A stretch of 64,000 bases of DNA from Punctularia strigosozonata HHB-11173 SS5 (taxonomy: Eukaryota > Basidiomycota > Agaricomycetes > Corticiales > Punctulariaceae): positions 1,452,800 through 1,516,799 of the forward strand of contig NW_006767436.1 of the NCBI RefSeq assembly GCF_000264995.1, in the 5' to 3' direction. The position numbers were made by a program, and so were the translations under genes. The number at the start of each line of letters is the position of its first letter. Within the stretch, counting starts at the first letter, position 1. A model generated the notes under the pieces. That model saw nothing but the letters and a program-made list of their open reading frames with translations. It searched no databases and was not told where the DNA came from. Positions 22,469 to 33,974 of this stretch are shown piece after piece.

Positions 22469-23449
22469 TTTACACCGACTCCAAGATCTCCGGCTCCTTG
22501 AAGTCCTTGATGATCCGTGTGCCGGTCTCCTTTACGCACGAGTCAGAGATGTGGTATCAAAGGAGGAGGAGAGACGTACATCCGTCGTCTCGCCATGAAG
22601 CTCGAGCAGCTTCGAAACGTCGAACTTGGGTGCTTTGATGATCTTTGCCTTGCGGATGTAAACGTTCTGCAAGGGGTAAATGCTTCGGGTCGCCTTCTCG
22701 ATCTCCCGGCCGATCGCCTCCGGCACGAACTTCTGCACCAACTCCTTCAAGTCGCAGCTGGACGCTTCGCGAGTCATGATCTCAAACATCTTCTTCCGAA
22801 TCTCCCGGATCTGCGCTGACTGAGCATAGGTAGTCTTCTTGACCTGTGTTGGCCGGCGTTTCGTGAAGCCGATGGCGAAGAGCCGGAGGATGTAACCGTC
22901 GGTGGTCTTCACGTCGACGTGCGCCTCGATGAGTGTCTGCCATTTGCGGACGAGAGAGCGGAGCTTGTCAGACGTGAAGTCCATGCCATGGAAGTTGGTG
23001 AGGCAGTTCTTGCCCTGAACTTCGTCAATGCGCAGCTTGATTTTGCGGAAGGCCTGCTCCTCGTCCTTGTTCAGGTCACCGAGCGAGAGCTCAATAATAC
23101 GGCCCTTAAGCGAGTCATTGGCGTTCTCTGTCCGTCGGAATTTAGAGGTGAGGCAATGGCATGGACTTCTTTACGCACTGAGGCCTTGCGACCTGTTGAC
23201 AAGGGTCTTGCCGACGTTCTTGACCTCGAAGATCGACGGGGCCTTGATATCGTACCAATCTGTCCACCTGTCAGTCACTACATCGTACAACAGGGAAGAC
23301 ATTCAACTGACCCTTGCGAGAGAAGGGGTCGACGACCTTCTTCTTGATGCCTTTTTTGCCCTTGGAGAGGCGCTTGTTCTACACGGAGCCATCATCGAAC
23401 CACCGTATACAAACCATTCGATGCGCATACAAACCTTGCCGACGGCCAT
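22469..23449 (-). CDS. RPS1: 40S ribosomal protein eS1 (S3a/Rps1)
   Basis: Exon 1 encodes only MAVGK. Then come [155 protein letters not shown] and the last exon [18 protein letters not shown]. This is the whole eS1 family order at usual length (about 255 aa). The very short first exon is typical of fungal ribosomal protein genes. It shares its upstream region with ATG10. Confidence 0.95.
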
Positions 23450-23601
23450 GGTGGATCAAGTGGCTGATTTGCGGTGGGGAGGAGACCGCGTAGCAGGCCG
23501 AGGCAAGCTGAGTGTTTTGGGAGGGAGGAGCGTGAGAACATTGCCCGTCCGTGGCTGCAGAACTGGGCAGTTCTTGCCACGTGCACTTCCCATCCTCGCG
23601 A
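23450..23601. promoter_or_regulatory. Shared upstream region of eS1 and ATG10
   Basis: Only 152 bp separate the start codons of the two divergent genes. Both promoters and both 5' UTRs must fit here, so it is inferred to be a bidirectional promoter. No known ribosomal-protein promoter box is obvious by eye. Confidence 0.6.
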
Positions 23602-24368
23602 ATGTCAATGGCCACTTGGACTCGATCCCAGTTTGCGGCTGCCTGCAAGGCTTTTCGCGACAAGCACGCTGCGTCAGAGGATTTCTCTCCCTATACGGCT
23701 CACCTCCGATCATGGCAGTGGCACGATGCTCCTGTGCGCTATATCGCTCGGCGCCCTCCGATGAACACTTCTCTAAGCTCTCTGTAGAACCCATATGTAT
23801 CTGGTTATCTCTCTCGCTTCGTCACTCTGGTGGATCGACTTGAGCATACGGAAATCGTTGTCGAGAATTTCAAGGTTCTTGAGGATCAACACGATATCTC
23901 GGCCTTGGAAACAACGCATCCAGCTGGCCACCTGTTCTTGCAGCAGGACATAGTCTACTCGCCCACGTTCCGGATCCCTACGTTTTACTTCACTATCAGC
24001 AACGCTCGTACGTGTCATTACAACCAACACATGTTTTTATTCATGTCGCGATGGGCTTAGACGGAGTTCCACTCAACCTGGACAACGTTGTCCGGATAGG
24101 CTTATTACGGAGCGACGCTGTCCAAGACGCCCACAGGACGGTTTTTGCGCTCACCCGGCCGAGCGCGCCTTTTCCTTTGTTGACGCAAGGCGATCATCCC
24201 GTGCGGGGCTTCCCAGCGTGGTACTTGCATCCGTGTGAAACTGCCGCCGCAGTGAACGAGATTGTCGGAGAGTTGAATCAGGATGCGGTGTCGGATTTAG
24301 ACCGAGATGTTCGGTGGTTGGAGGCTTGGTTCGTACTGCTTGGGAACGTAGTTGACCTTCGGTCGTAG
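23602..24368 (+). CDS. ATG10: ATG10 E2-like enzyme for Atg12-Atg5 conjugation
   Basis: Three exons (23602-23733, 23788-24007, 24061-24368) give 219 aa. The protein begins MSMATWTRSQFAAACKAFRD and SWQWHDAP, typical of the Atg3/Atg10 fold, then GYLSRFV, FRIPTFYFTISNA and GVPLNLDNVVRIGLL. The active-site block is QGDHPVRGFPAWYLHPCETA: the Cys in HPCET is the predicted thioester residue. The C-terminus WLEAWFVLLGNVVDLRS matches the family end. Atg10 passes Atg12 to Atg5 during autophagosome formation. The next ATG, two codons in, is an equally good start. Confidence 0.88.
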
Positions 24369-24693
24369 CGTCCGCTGTAGAGGTGTTGAGCAGTATTCGA
24401 TTGTGATTGATTGACGGACCAGTCTCGGGCGGATCCATGAGCAGCGGAAGGAGCATGATTTCTCACCCGGCTGTATGTAAACCACAGCGACGGGCAATGG
24501 TGGTCCTCGACGTACAATTTCTGCGGCCGCGCCCCAGTTCTCGTACGGCAACAACGGCATTGGCTGGTCTTCCGTCCACAATCCGATCGTATCAGAGTTG
24601 ATCAACGAGGTTCAAATGCTGGCTGCACGTTTAGCTCGGGCCTCACACTACCACATCCCTCCCCGTTTTCTCCTCCACCAGCTTGGACGAAAC
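24369..24693. other. Gap between ATG10 stop and ERG10 start
   Basis: These 325 bp hold short open frames on the minus strand but nothing with splice or family support. The last 60 bp before the ERG10 ATG are C/T-rich. Confidence 0.5.
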
Positions 24694-26119
24694 ATGGTCA
24701 GACCTCGTACACTCATCGCAGGATGACATTCTCATGGTCGTTTAGTCTACCGAAGTCGTCATCGTTGCTGCCTCGCGCACGCCCGTAGGCTCCATCAACG
24801 GCTCTCTGAAGACCCTCACCGCACCACAACTCGGTATCGCCGCGCTCAAACACGCATTCGAGACTTACAACGTCGACCCTGCCGTGGCTGAAGAAATTTA
24901 TTTCGGCAATGTCGTTCAGGCTGGCGTCGGGCAGTCCCCGGCACGTCAGGTCGCTCTCGGCGCTGGCATGAAGGTTAGCTCGGACGCAACGACCATAAAC
25001 AAGGTTTGCGCTAGCGGGATGAAGACCATCATGCTGGCGGCGCAAGCCATCGCATCTGGTGACAGGAGTGTCGTCGTCGCCGGTGGCATGGAGAGCATGA
25101 GCAATGCACCGTACGTGTCGAACTTCAACATTTTGCATCGTGACTAACTTCGTCGGCAGCTTCCTCCTCCCCCGCCAGAACCCTGCCTTCGGCAAGTTCA
25201 CCACTAAGGATTCCCTCGAGAACGATGGCTTGTGGGACGTCTACAACCAGTTCTCCATGGGCAACTGTGGCGAAGTGACCGCGGAGAAGTTCCAAATTAC
25301 CCGAGAGCAAATGGACCAGCACGCTATCGAATCATACAAGCGTGCGGCCCGTGCATGGGAGGACGGCTCCTTCAAGGCCGAGATCGCCCCTGTGACGATC
25401 AAGGGCAAGAAGGGTGACACCACTGTGGCCGAGGACGAGGAGTACAAGCGCGTAATCTTCGAAAAGATTCCGACGCTGCAGCCCAGCTTCAAGAAGCAGG
25501 GTGGTACAATCACAGCCGCCAACTCATCGAGTCTCAACGACGGTGCTTCGGCTCTCATCTTGATGTCTGCGGAGAAGGCAAAGGAGCTTGGCCTGAAGCC
25601 CCTTGCGAAGGTCGTCTGTATGCATATGCTCGACGTAATCCTGAACGCACAGCTCACCGCAGTTGTAGCCTATTCCGACGCCGGTGTTGACCCCATTGAC
25701 TTCCCTATCGCTCCCACTGTCGCCCTGCCTCTGGCCTTGAAGAAGGCCGGCCTGAAAACTGAGGACATCGCACTTTGGGAAATTAACGAGGCGTTCTCGG
25801 TGGTCGTACGTGCCGCGGAGAAGATTCTCAACATTGACCCCGCAAAGATCAACGTGAACGGGTGCGTAGCATGGTCTTATCTTATCACGCGTAGGCATGT
25901 TGAACATATTGCCGGTCAGTGGTGCCGTCGCACTTGGACATGCCATCGGCAACTCGGGATCAAGGATCGTTGTATCACTGATTCATGCACTGAAGTCTGG
26001 GGAGTATGGTGCAGCGGGCATTTGCAACGGTGTACGTGTCTATCGTCCCGATCAACCGTTCGCCGCTGATGGCTATGCAGGGTGGAGCCGCGTCGGCGGT
26101 TGTTATTCAGAAGTTGTAA
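24694..26119 (+). CDS. ERG10: Acetyl-CoA C-acetyltransferase (cytosolic thiolase)
   Basis: After an ATG directly followed by an intron, the protein reads [40 protein letters not shown] and [15 protein letters not shown] (acyl-accepting Cys). Then [64 protein letters not shown] (catalytic His) and [17 protein letters not shown] (second Cys). It joins two acetyl-CoA to acetoacetyl-CoA, the first step of the mevalonate and ergosterol route. Missing the N-terminal presequence of mitochondrial thiolases, it is inferred to be cytosolic. Four or five introns are used. Confidence 0.92.
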
Positions 26120-26613
26120 TCTCGCGTAGACTCCGGAAACCACGGAACACTGTACTATTCATACCTCGGACCATAATTCAACGACATGGGGTTCATGCGA
26201 TTGCGGGTCAATGCTACGCCACGGCCGTCATGAAATAGCACCAGCGTGCCCATCTCATCGAAGTGAGGTCTTATGCGCCCACGCTAGAGGCACAGTGCGA
26301 GATTAGAAGACATATGCGGGACGACACGTGACCTTCAAGGGACCGTATGAGAAGCCAAAGCTAAGTATTTCCGACCCCACTCGTTCTTATCGCTTGCCTG
26401 GCCAATCTGCTCTCCGCGCAGTAGGCTCGGCGGGAAGAAGTGTCTGTGCTGCCTTTTGCATGCGACTCTGTTTCCAGCCCCAAGTTCTCTCGATATCGGC
26501 ACCTCATGGGATGCTATAATGCGCCGCTGTCTTCTACTCCGTGATTCCGGCTCCTTCCCTCTCTCCGCTTCCGCGAAAGCTCAGACCCTTGAGAGTGAAA
26601 GAACACGACATTT
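26120..26613. other. Gap before the Dal5-like transporter
   Basis: The 494 bp contain no supported gene. The 80 bp before the transporter ATG are C/T-rich, as seen before several other starts in this window. Confidence 0.5.
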
Positions 26614-29091
26614 ATGATCATGGCTGACGCTGTCGACGAGAAGCGGCAAAGCCTCGAGAAGAGGCGATCAACTGACGACCCGGAGGTCACCACAGTCTCC
26701 GTTAACGATGAATACGGGGACGAGGCGCTCCAGCTCGTCGGGAAGGAACGTCAGATAGAGTTCAGCGAGGAATACTATGCAAAACTCCGGAGGAAACTTG
26801 TAAGATAATGCCCTTCGACGACATCGATCACTTATTTGATGGCAATTGGCAGGATTGGTGGATCCCGCCGTTGTGTGCCTCGGTGTACTTCACTCAGTTC
26901 CTGTAGGTTCCTAGCTGCTTAGTCTGTGTATCTTATTGACGACCGGCTAGAGACAAGACATCGCTCAACTATGCGAGGTAAGAATGAGTGTCTCCCCGCG
27001 AGCGTGCGACTGAGCCTCTTAGTATCATGGGCTTGCCTATCACGGGGCAGGTGCGGTTCACTCCAGCACATTAAAACGCAACGTACTGATGCCCTGACAA
27101 AAGAAATACAATCTGGTCGCATTGGCCTTCTATCTGGGTGTGTCCCTGATCTTTTCATGCGTGTGTTCAACCTGGTGCTCATGCAATGCATTCAGGATTC
27201 CTAGTTTGGGAGTTTCCAACCGTTTACCTGTCACAGAAAACTGGACGTGTGGCGAAGTATCTTGGTAAATCTATGGCGTGTATTCGTAGTCGGGACGACC
27301 GGTGTTGAGAATGCTCACAGGCGCGAACATCATTCTGTGGGGAATTATTCTCATGCTTCACGCCGTCACTGCTTCTTTTGGAGCATTCTTTGCTTTGCGC
27401 TTCCTGCTCGGTAAGACCATGATGGCCCGGTACTGACGCAATATTGACCAATTACAAAGGCATGTGCGAGAGCTGTGTCGCACCCACTCTAATCCTCATC
27501 ATCTCCATGTTCTATCGCAAGGATGAACAGGTATGCGAATACATTATCTAAGTGCATCGACAGCGCTTATGCATATGCAGGCGCGACGGATATCTTGGTT
27601 TTACGTCATGGTAATCACATCTTGACCCTGCTTCCACACGAGCCTCAACAAACATTGCAGAACGGTCTTACCCAAGTATTCGGCGGCTTCGTGGCATATG
27701 TAAGTTATCCACGTTTTCCCGATCGCGGTGCTGGTAAGTGAACCAGCGAACCAGGGTGTCAGCTTTTACAGTGGCAAGGCTCTGGCGCCTTACAAGATCA
27801 TCTATTTCCTGTTAGGAGGCATGGCGATCGTGGTTGGCTTGCTCGTGACATTTTTCATGCCGGATTCGCCTATCCATGCGCCCCTTCTGACTAAAGAGGA
27901 GCGCGTCGCTGCACTTGAACGTGTACGGGAGGACCAAGTGGGGGTCGAAAACAAGGTTTTAAAGCGCGAGCAGGTACTTCCGCTATTGTTCTTCGCTGCA
28001 CATGTCCTGACCCGCCATAGGTCATTGAGGCTCTGTCAGACCCGCGGACGTGGTTGATTGTGCTGACGACGATGCTCAGTGAGAGAACATACTATTCGAT
28101 GTGGCTCAGGTGCTGAGGCCCTACGTCTCGATAGCTAGCATCCCCAATGGCGGTCTGAGTAATTGTGAGTTGAAGGTTGTTGTTAATAGACCGAACATTT
28201 TTCACAGTCATACAGTCAGCAATATCATCATTAAAAACTTCGGTTATACTTCCAAGCAAGTCCTAATCCTCAGCACCCCTGGTGGTGTCATTGGCTCCCT
28301 CACGGTCTTGGCATGCGGCTGGTATTCAGACAAACGCAAAGAGCGCATGCTACCAATCGTCTTCTGCCTAGGTAAGTCGCCTTCGTTCATACCGAGCAGC
28401 ATAGCAATTTGATCGAATGCGTTCAGTTCCCACCATCGTTGGCTTCGGCAAGTTATCAATTGACGCTTTGGCGACCCTTGGGCCCTGATATCCTACCACT
28501 TCTGCAGCTATTTTGATCGGTTTGGCTCACTCCGGCCAGAAAGGCGTTCTCCTATTTGGTACGTCGTAATCTCTCATCTGTTTACCCTCCTGTTGACGCG
28601 TACGGCGTCCAGGGAGTTACTTGACGGGCACTTTCGGTTCCGCCCTATCTTCCGGTATGTTTCACGCGAGGAGGCGTCATGTGACAGTCTGACCTCGATC
28701 GTCTCAGTTTACGCGTACAATGCGTCCAATACGGCTGGGCACACGAAGAAGGTAAGCGACATTTTCATCCCCATTTCATGTTCGCCGATCACATCAAAAG
28801 TCTACTATCAATGCCTTGACCCTGGCAACATTCGCTCTGGGTAACATCATCGGGACGGAGATTTTCTTGCCTAAGGACGCTCCGGACTACCTCCCTGGCA
28901 AAATCGCGGTCATGGTGTTACTGACCGTTCAGATCGCGGTCTCTTACCTTCTCAGATGGATCAACATTCGGATGAACAGGCAGAAACGGGCTGCGTTGGA
29001 AGCCGAAATAGCACGTCAAGGCTGGACAGAACAAGATGTGCAGAAGCAGAGGGAGCGGCACGCATTCGCGGACCTCACCGATAAGCAGTAA
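26614..29091 (+). CDS. MFS transporter, allantoate permease (Dal5/Tna1-like) family
   Basis: About fifteen small exons encode a 12-helix carrier. An N-terminal cytoplasmic part (KERQIEFSEEYYAKLRRKL) precedes DWWIPPLCASVYFTQFLDKTSLNYA, then SIMGLPITG, YNLVALAFYLGFLIFELPT, LSQKTGRVAKYL, LMLHAVTASFGAFFALRFLLG, RKDEQARRISWFYVMNG and APYKIIYFLLGGMAIVVG, with FFMPDSPIHAPLLTKEERV after helix 6. The order and the DKTSLNYA and FMPDSP motifs are those of the anion:cation symporter branch that includes Dal5, Tna1 and related permeases for allantoate, nicotinate or small carboxylates. Substrate cannot be told. The exon carrying DKTSLNYA is 27 nt (26951-26977). Confidence 0.85.
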
Positions 29092-29382
29092 GCACCCAGA
29101 TCAGCTGGCAGAGCCACAACCTCGTTTCACTCAGATGTGCGCTTTAGGAACATATTTTTCGAGTACACGATCTAAGGTACATATTCGGGAACCGCACGTT
29201 GTAGTAATACTTCGCGTAGTTCCAGTCCGAATAATGCACAGCTATTAGTGCTTTCGTTGTTCATTCATTGATTCAATTGCGACGAGGTTCCCCACTGAAT
29301 GTCCCGTGACGTGACGTTGTTTCCTCGTAATCATCCTACTGAGTAATGCTCGTAGTCCACCACCACTTTGACTTATCCAGTC

Positions 29383-32012
29383 ATGTCGGAAGATCGCTCG
29401 GGAGCGATGCAGGCCTTCGTCAAAGAACAAACTCGATATCGTGAAATATATGCCGAAGAAGGACGCAAAGTTGTGGCCGGCTGGAACAGCGTCACGGTCG
29501 ATGCAGAGATAACGCACCCGCCGAGCCCACGAATCCTACGCAGACCTGCATCTTCTGTTCTCGAGCCCCGGAATCACGGATCAAAGCGAATAATAAAGGA
29601 CGTGTCTGGGCGGCGGGAAACCTGCAAGTTGGACGAGGAGACTGGGCCTTTCATGCGCGAGGGTGATCAAGAAGATCTACCATCTGTCGCAATTGGCTCA
29701 TCCCGGCCAGGTCGCGGAAACGAGGAATTAGAAGAAAAGAAGCGTCGAACGCAAAAATCATCGAAGGATAGGCAGGGCAAGACCAAACACTCATGTGGCC
29801 TTGAAACGAAGGCAGAGGTTGACCATACCGAGCGTCAGTTTCTTCGTCTCAATGGTCGGTTCCCTTGAATTCTGAAACGTTCATCATAGGACTCGCTGAG
29901 AGGCGAGATCGTAAGCGAGTTCGACGCGACATCATGAAGCCCACAGACATCTCGGACGATGACTGTGATGCATCTCGCGATCGTCCATGCAATTCTAGAC
30001 CACACAAACGGCAGAAGAGAGAGAAGAAGGAAAGGAAAAACAGAATACCTGCTGGTCTGGCTTTAATACAGGGATTCTCGGCAACAAATTTAGGCAGGAA
30101 CCGTTTGACTGTAGGTCCAGCCGCGGGGCTGCTTTCAAGAATTAATGACCTCTGTCGCAGGCTGTCCCCAATATGGGCGTATTCAGTAAAGGCAAAGCGT
30201 CTACGAAGGTCCAGCCGAGCAGGGGCAAACGGAAGAAAGGTGAGATCACGGCAAATTGTGCAACAGTTACATTTCAAACGACAATTAGGGGCTCCGGCGG
30301 TCCTATTCAACGAAATGGATTTCTTGGGGCGCAAGGGTAAAGCGTCAGACATATCCGATACTGGAAGTACAGATTCGGCGCTTGCCTCGCGGACAAAGTC
30401 GGCACGTCGACGGGTAGGCTTCACCTCCAGGAAGCATAAGGCAGAACAGGACAAGGACCTTCTGTATAAAGCTAGCCCTCGACCTTCAGTTCGAGGACAA
30501 GCTGCTCCTTCTCCGACTAAGGAACATGCAACACCACCTAGGACACCTTCTGTCATCTGGGCAATTGAAGATGATACCCGTAGTCTCCCCTCTGAAGCGG
30601 AATCTATCTCAAGTGACGACTGCTCAGGAACCAGTGCGGTTTCAACTGCACACCAGGCGCCGGCGGATGGGGAGGCTCCGGCCGCAACCGAACCCGACAC
30701 TGGTACTGTAGTGCTGGATACTGGCAGATTCTTGGCACATTTTCCCTCTACGGATGCGAGACGCATCTCGTCTGAATCATTTGCAGATCGGAAGTCCCCC
30801 TTCCAAACATCAATTGGTCTCCCTGAGCGCTCGTCTCCGTCTCTTGCACCTTGGCAATCTGCTTCGCAGATTGGACTAAACCGGATAGTGGATCTATCGC
30901 AGTTCCACGGTCACTCCAAGTACTTTGTTCAGCCGGTTGTCGGTAGGAAGAGTATGTACCATCGTTCAAGGTCATCGTCGAACTTTTTGACCGAGGATCC
31001 AGAAGGCGGTCAACTGGGACAGCTTTGCCAGCCTGATCAACTGAAGACGACCACGAACGAAGGCGAAGCGAAGGCGGTTAGTGCGGTCGACACTCCTCGG
31101 GATGCCGATACGGCAGCACGGTCGGTTTCTTGTGAAAGGTCAAGGCTGCAGAAAATTGTACCCTCGTCAACACTTTCGCTAGACCGCGCCATGATTGCCT
31201 ATGAAGCCGAAGAGCTCTATCTTGGCGACCGAAGATGTCTTACGACTCGCAGCAATTGTTCCTACCTCGTGGACCCGGTTCTCTATGCCTGTAGCACTGA
31301 AGAGGCTTACAGTGCGAACAGCATGCGCGCTACTACTCTCAGCGCTGCTATACCTACAGGATCCTCTCGAGAAGCCGTGACCTACGATAATGTCGCCGAT
31401 CACGGAGGATGGGACGACCTGGCTTTCTACGGTCAGGACCAGGAACTTGCGCTAGGTGATGATGGTTACATGTCCGCGACACGTGCTACGTACTCCTCCG
31501 CCGGCGAAGGCACATGGGGTGATGATGAATCCGACCTTTCCGACGACTTCGACTGTGATACTGAAATTCTAGGCGCTGGAGAACTTGCAGAAGGTCCCGA
31601 GATATACGAGGGAGACGCACTGCACCAGTGGTCATCGCAATTGTATCCTCACGAGCTTCGCAATTCAGCAGAGGTCGAAACTTCCTGTTCCGACGAGGAT
31701 GGCTACATCTCGGCCAGATCGGCCTCGTTCTCGACGACTGTAGCTGGTATGGACAACGCGACGATGGTGTCTGAAGCCGACACTGAAGACCTCGAGGACT
31801 CCTGGCCCGGCTCGGAGGATCGCTCAGATCCGTGGGGTACTGTAGGGCTTTCTCGTTTCACGCAAGGCCGCCTTCTGCTGCTCGGATTCAATGTGGACGA
31901 TGAGATTGACAGGGCATACAGAAGGGAAAATCCAGGTGGCATGGAGAACAGGTCTGCCGAATCAACTGTCGCAAGGACTTTAAGAAACCATTGGCTGCCA
32001 CAAAAACTGTAG
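29383..32012 (+). CDS. Large disordered protein of unknown function (831 aa)
   Basis: The exons 29383-29854, 29890-30110, 30161-30239 and 30289-32012 sum to exactly 832 codons. The protein is rich in Ser, Asp, Glu and Arg. The first half is basic (RPHKRQKREKKERKN, a likely nuclear signal, and MGVFSKGKASTKVQPSRGKR). The second half is acidic, with two related motifs DDGYMSATRATYSS (about residue 650) and DEDGYISARSASFST (about residue 728). No known domain is recognised. A C-terminal segment GRLLLLGFNVDDEIDRAYR may be a short helix. Leaving introns 2 and 3 in keeps the frame open. The function is unknown. Confidence 0.65.
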
Positions 32013-32228
32013 AACTGGCTTGTTCCCTATCATCGAATACAGAAGCTTTTGTGTATACTCAGTATGTTTCTGATTGCATTTTGTCCCTCAGTGTTTTGGT
32101 GGAATTGGTGGAATAGCATCGAACGAGTTGACGATCTGGTGGCAGTACAGGCCTCCCTCATACTTACCCAAAAAGAATCGTACTCTGAGTCCCTTAAACT
32201 CTCAGTTGTGCCTCAGCGACAAGGCAAT

Positions 32229-33340
32229 ATGCGATATGCTTTGCTTGTCACTGGCCCTGCTGGTGCAGGAAAATCGACGTTTTGCACGTCCCTGCTCACT
32301 CACCTCCAAGCATCTAAACGGACTGGCCATCTCGTGAACTTGGATCCTGCGGCGGAATCAGAAAGCTTCGAGTACAAACCGAGCATCGACATCCGAGACT
32401 TGATCACGCTCGAGGACGTGATGGAAGAGCTCGGATATGGACCGAATGGCGGCCTGGTGTACTGCTTCGAGTGAGTAAGTGCCATAATCATTTTTCGCGT
32501 CGTTAGTCCGTCCGCCTCAGTGTGGTAGATTTTGACATCGACCATCTTCACGCAGGTACCTGCTGCAGAACATAGATTGGCTTCAAGAAGAACTTGGAGA
32601 ATATGCAGACGACTACCTCATTATTGATTGCCCTGGACAGATCGAGCTCTATACGCACCATCCGTTCCTTCCTACCCTCTCCCGAGAGTTATCCCGTCTT
32701 GGGCTCAGGACGTGTGCGGTGTACTTGCTTGAATCTCAGTTTATGGAAGATCGGTACAAGTTCTTCGCGTGAGTAGATTTGCTGCGAGGGGCCACGTATT
32801 CATGCTCTAACACTCGCATACAGCGGCGTCTTATCTGCCATGTCCGCCATGGTCAATCTCGAAATACCATTCATCAATATCATGTCCAAGATGGACCTAG
32901 TCTCCTCAACCTCCGAAGATCCGGCTAAAGGGAGGAACGGCATCCGTGCTCGCCGGGATATAGCACGGTATCTCGACCCAGACCCGCTCCTCCTTGCCAC
33001 CACGTCGGGACGCGAACCCAATCCCCGCAATCCGCGTTTCCATGCGCTGAACCAGGCGATTGTGCAGCTTGTACGCTCCTTGCACGTCCCCTAGCTCTAT
33101 TGCGGCTCTGACGTGCGCTCACCAGATTGAGGACCATCCCCTGGTGTCTTTCTTACCGCTGGACCTCAGTTCGACAGACTCGCTAGAGACTGTACTCAGT
33201 CACATCGACTACACTATGCAGTATGGTGAGGACGAGGAACCCAAAGAAGTACGTGCTCTTCCCTCCCAGGGCGTACCACCCGTTCACAACAACTATCCTA
33301 GCCTCGGGATCTTGATGAAGGAGACTTCGCCGAGATTTAA
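32229..33340 (+). CDS. GPN3: GPN-loop GTPase 3
   Basis: Five exons. The start [19 protein letters not shown] is the Walker A block, followed by [16 protein letters not shown]. The GPN loop is [18 protein letters not shown]. Then [29 protein letters not shown] (NKxD-like) and [30 protein letters not shown], and the short last exon [12 protein letters not shown] that matches the conserved GPN3 tail. GPN3 works with GPN1 in assembly and nuclear import of RNA polymerase II. The sequence is complete and normal in length (about 290 aa). Another in-frame stop lies shortly upstream of the chosen ATG. Confidence 0.93.
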
Positions 33341-33974
33341 CACGACCCTCGCCGTTCAGTGGTGGCGAGACAGGTATGGCTAATGTCCATCCTGAACCAC
33401 TAGGCGCCCGCGGAACAACATAGGTTACAGCCCCTGTCTCCATCCTTGGGCCAAGTCTAGCGTGATCCGGCCCGAGTACTCAAGAGCCGGATATGGATCA
33501 TGACTGGCAAACAGGTGCTCGCAACTTCGCCGCTCAGTCAGAGATCTCCCTTCGATCCCGCTCTATGGCCCGGTGGCATAGATGTTTCGTGTCGTACTTT
33601 AAGGAAGCTACACCTTTTTAGAGCTGATTGATAGTACCAGCAACGAGCCTGTGTAGAGAGCTGCAAATGATGCTATGCTGTCGAAGCATCAGGAGACCTT
33701 GAAGCGACGGGTATCGTGCCACAACGTTCCAGCGCTCGAACGTGAACGGAGTGGCGTTGTGCATACCTAGCGTTGTTGCATCCCTGTACCATTGTGAAAG
33801 CCAAGGATGCTGTAAGCGGATATCTAAGCGCCCGGTCAGTGAAGGAAAGGCGCCGGCGGATTGCGTTTCATACTTGGGTCAGCTCGGAGCTGCCCCCTCG
33901 TGGCCGTGCTCATCTCGAAAGCCTTACATTAGATCATCGAACCTTGGCTAGCAGCTTACTCCACAGCCGACAAG
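33341..33974. other. Gap between GPN3 and the His/Ser-rich gene
   Basis: I see no supported gene in these 634 bp. A 69-codon frame pair at 33742-33982 overlaps the next start and has no family likeness. The region would hold the GPN3 terminator and the next promoter. Confidence 0.5.

Noticed and set aside
29865-32012. One unbroken 715-codon ORF.
   Set aside because: Clear GT-AG introns at 29855, 30111 and 30240 link it to the upstream exon, and the ORF is only open because two introns sum to 99 nt. The spliced 831-aa model fits better.
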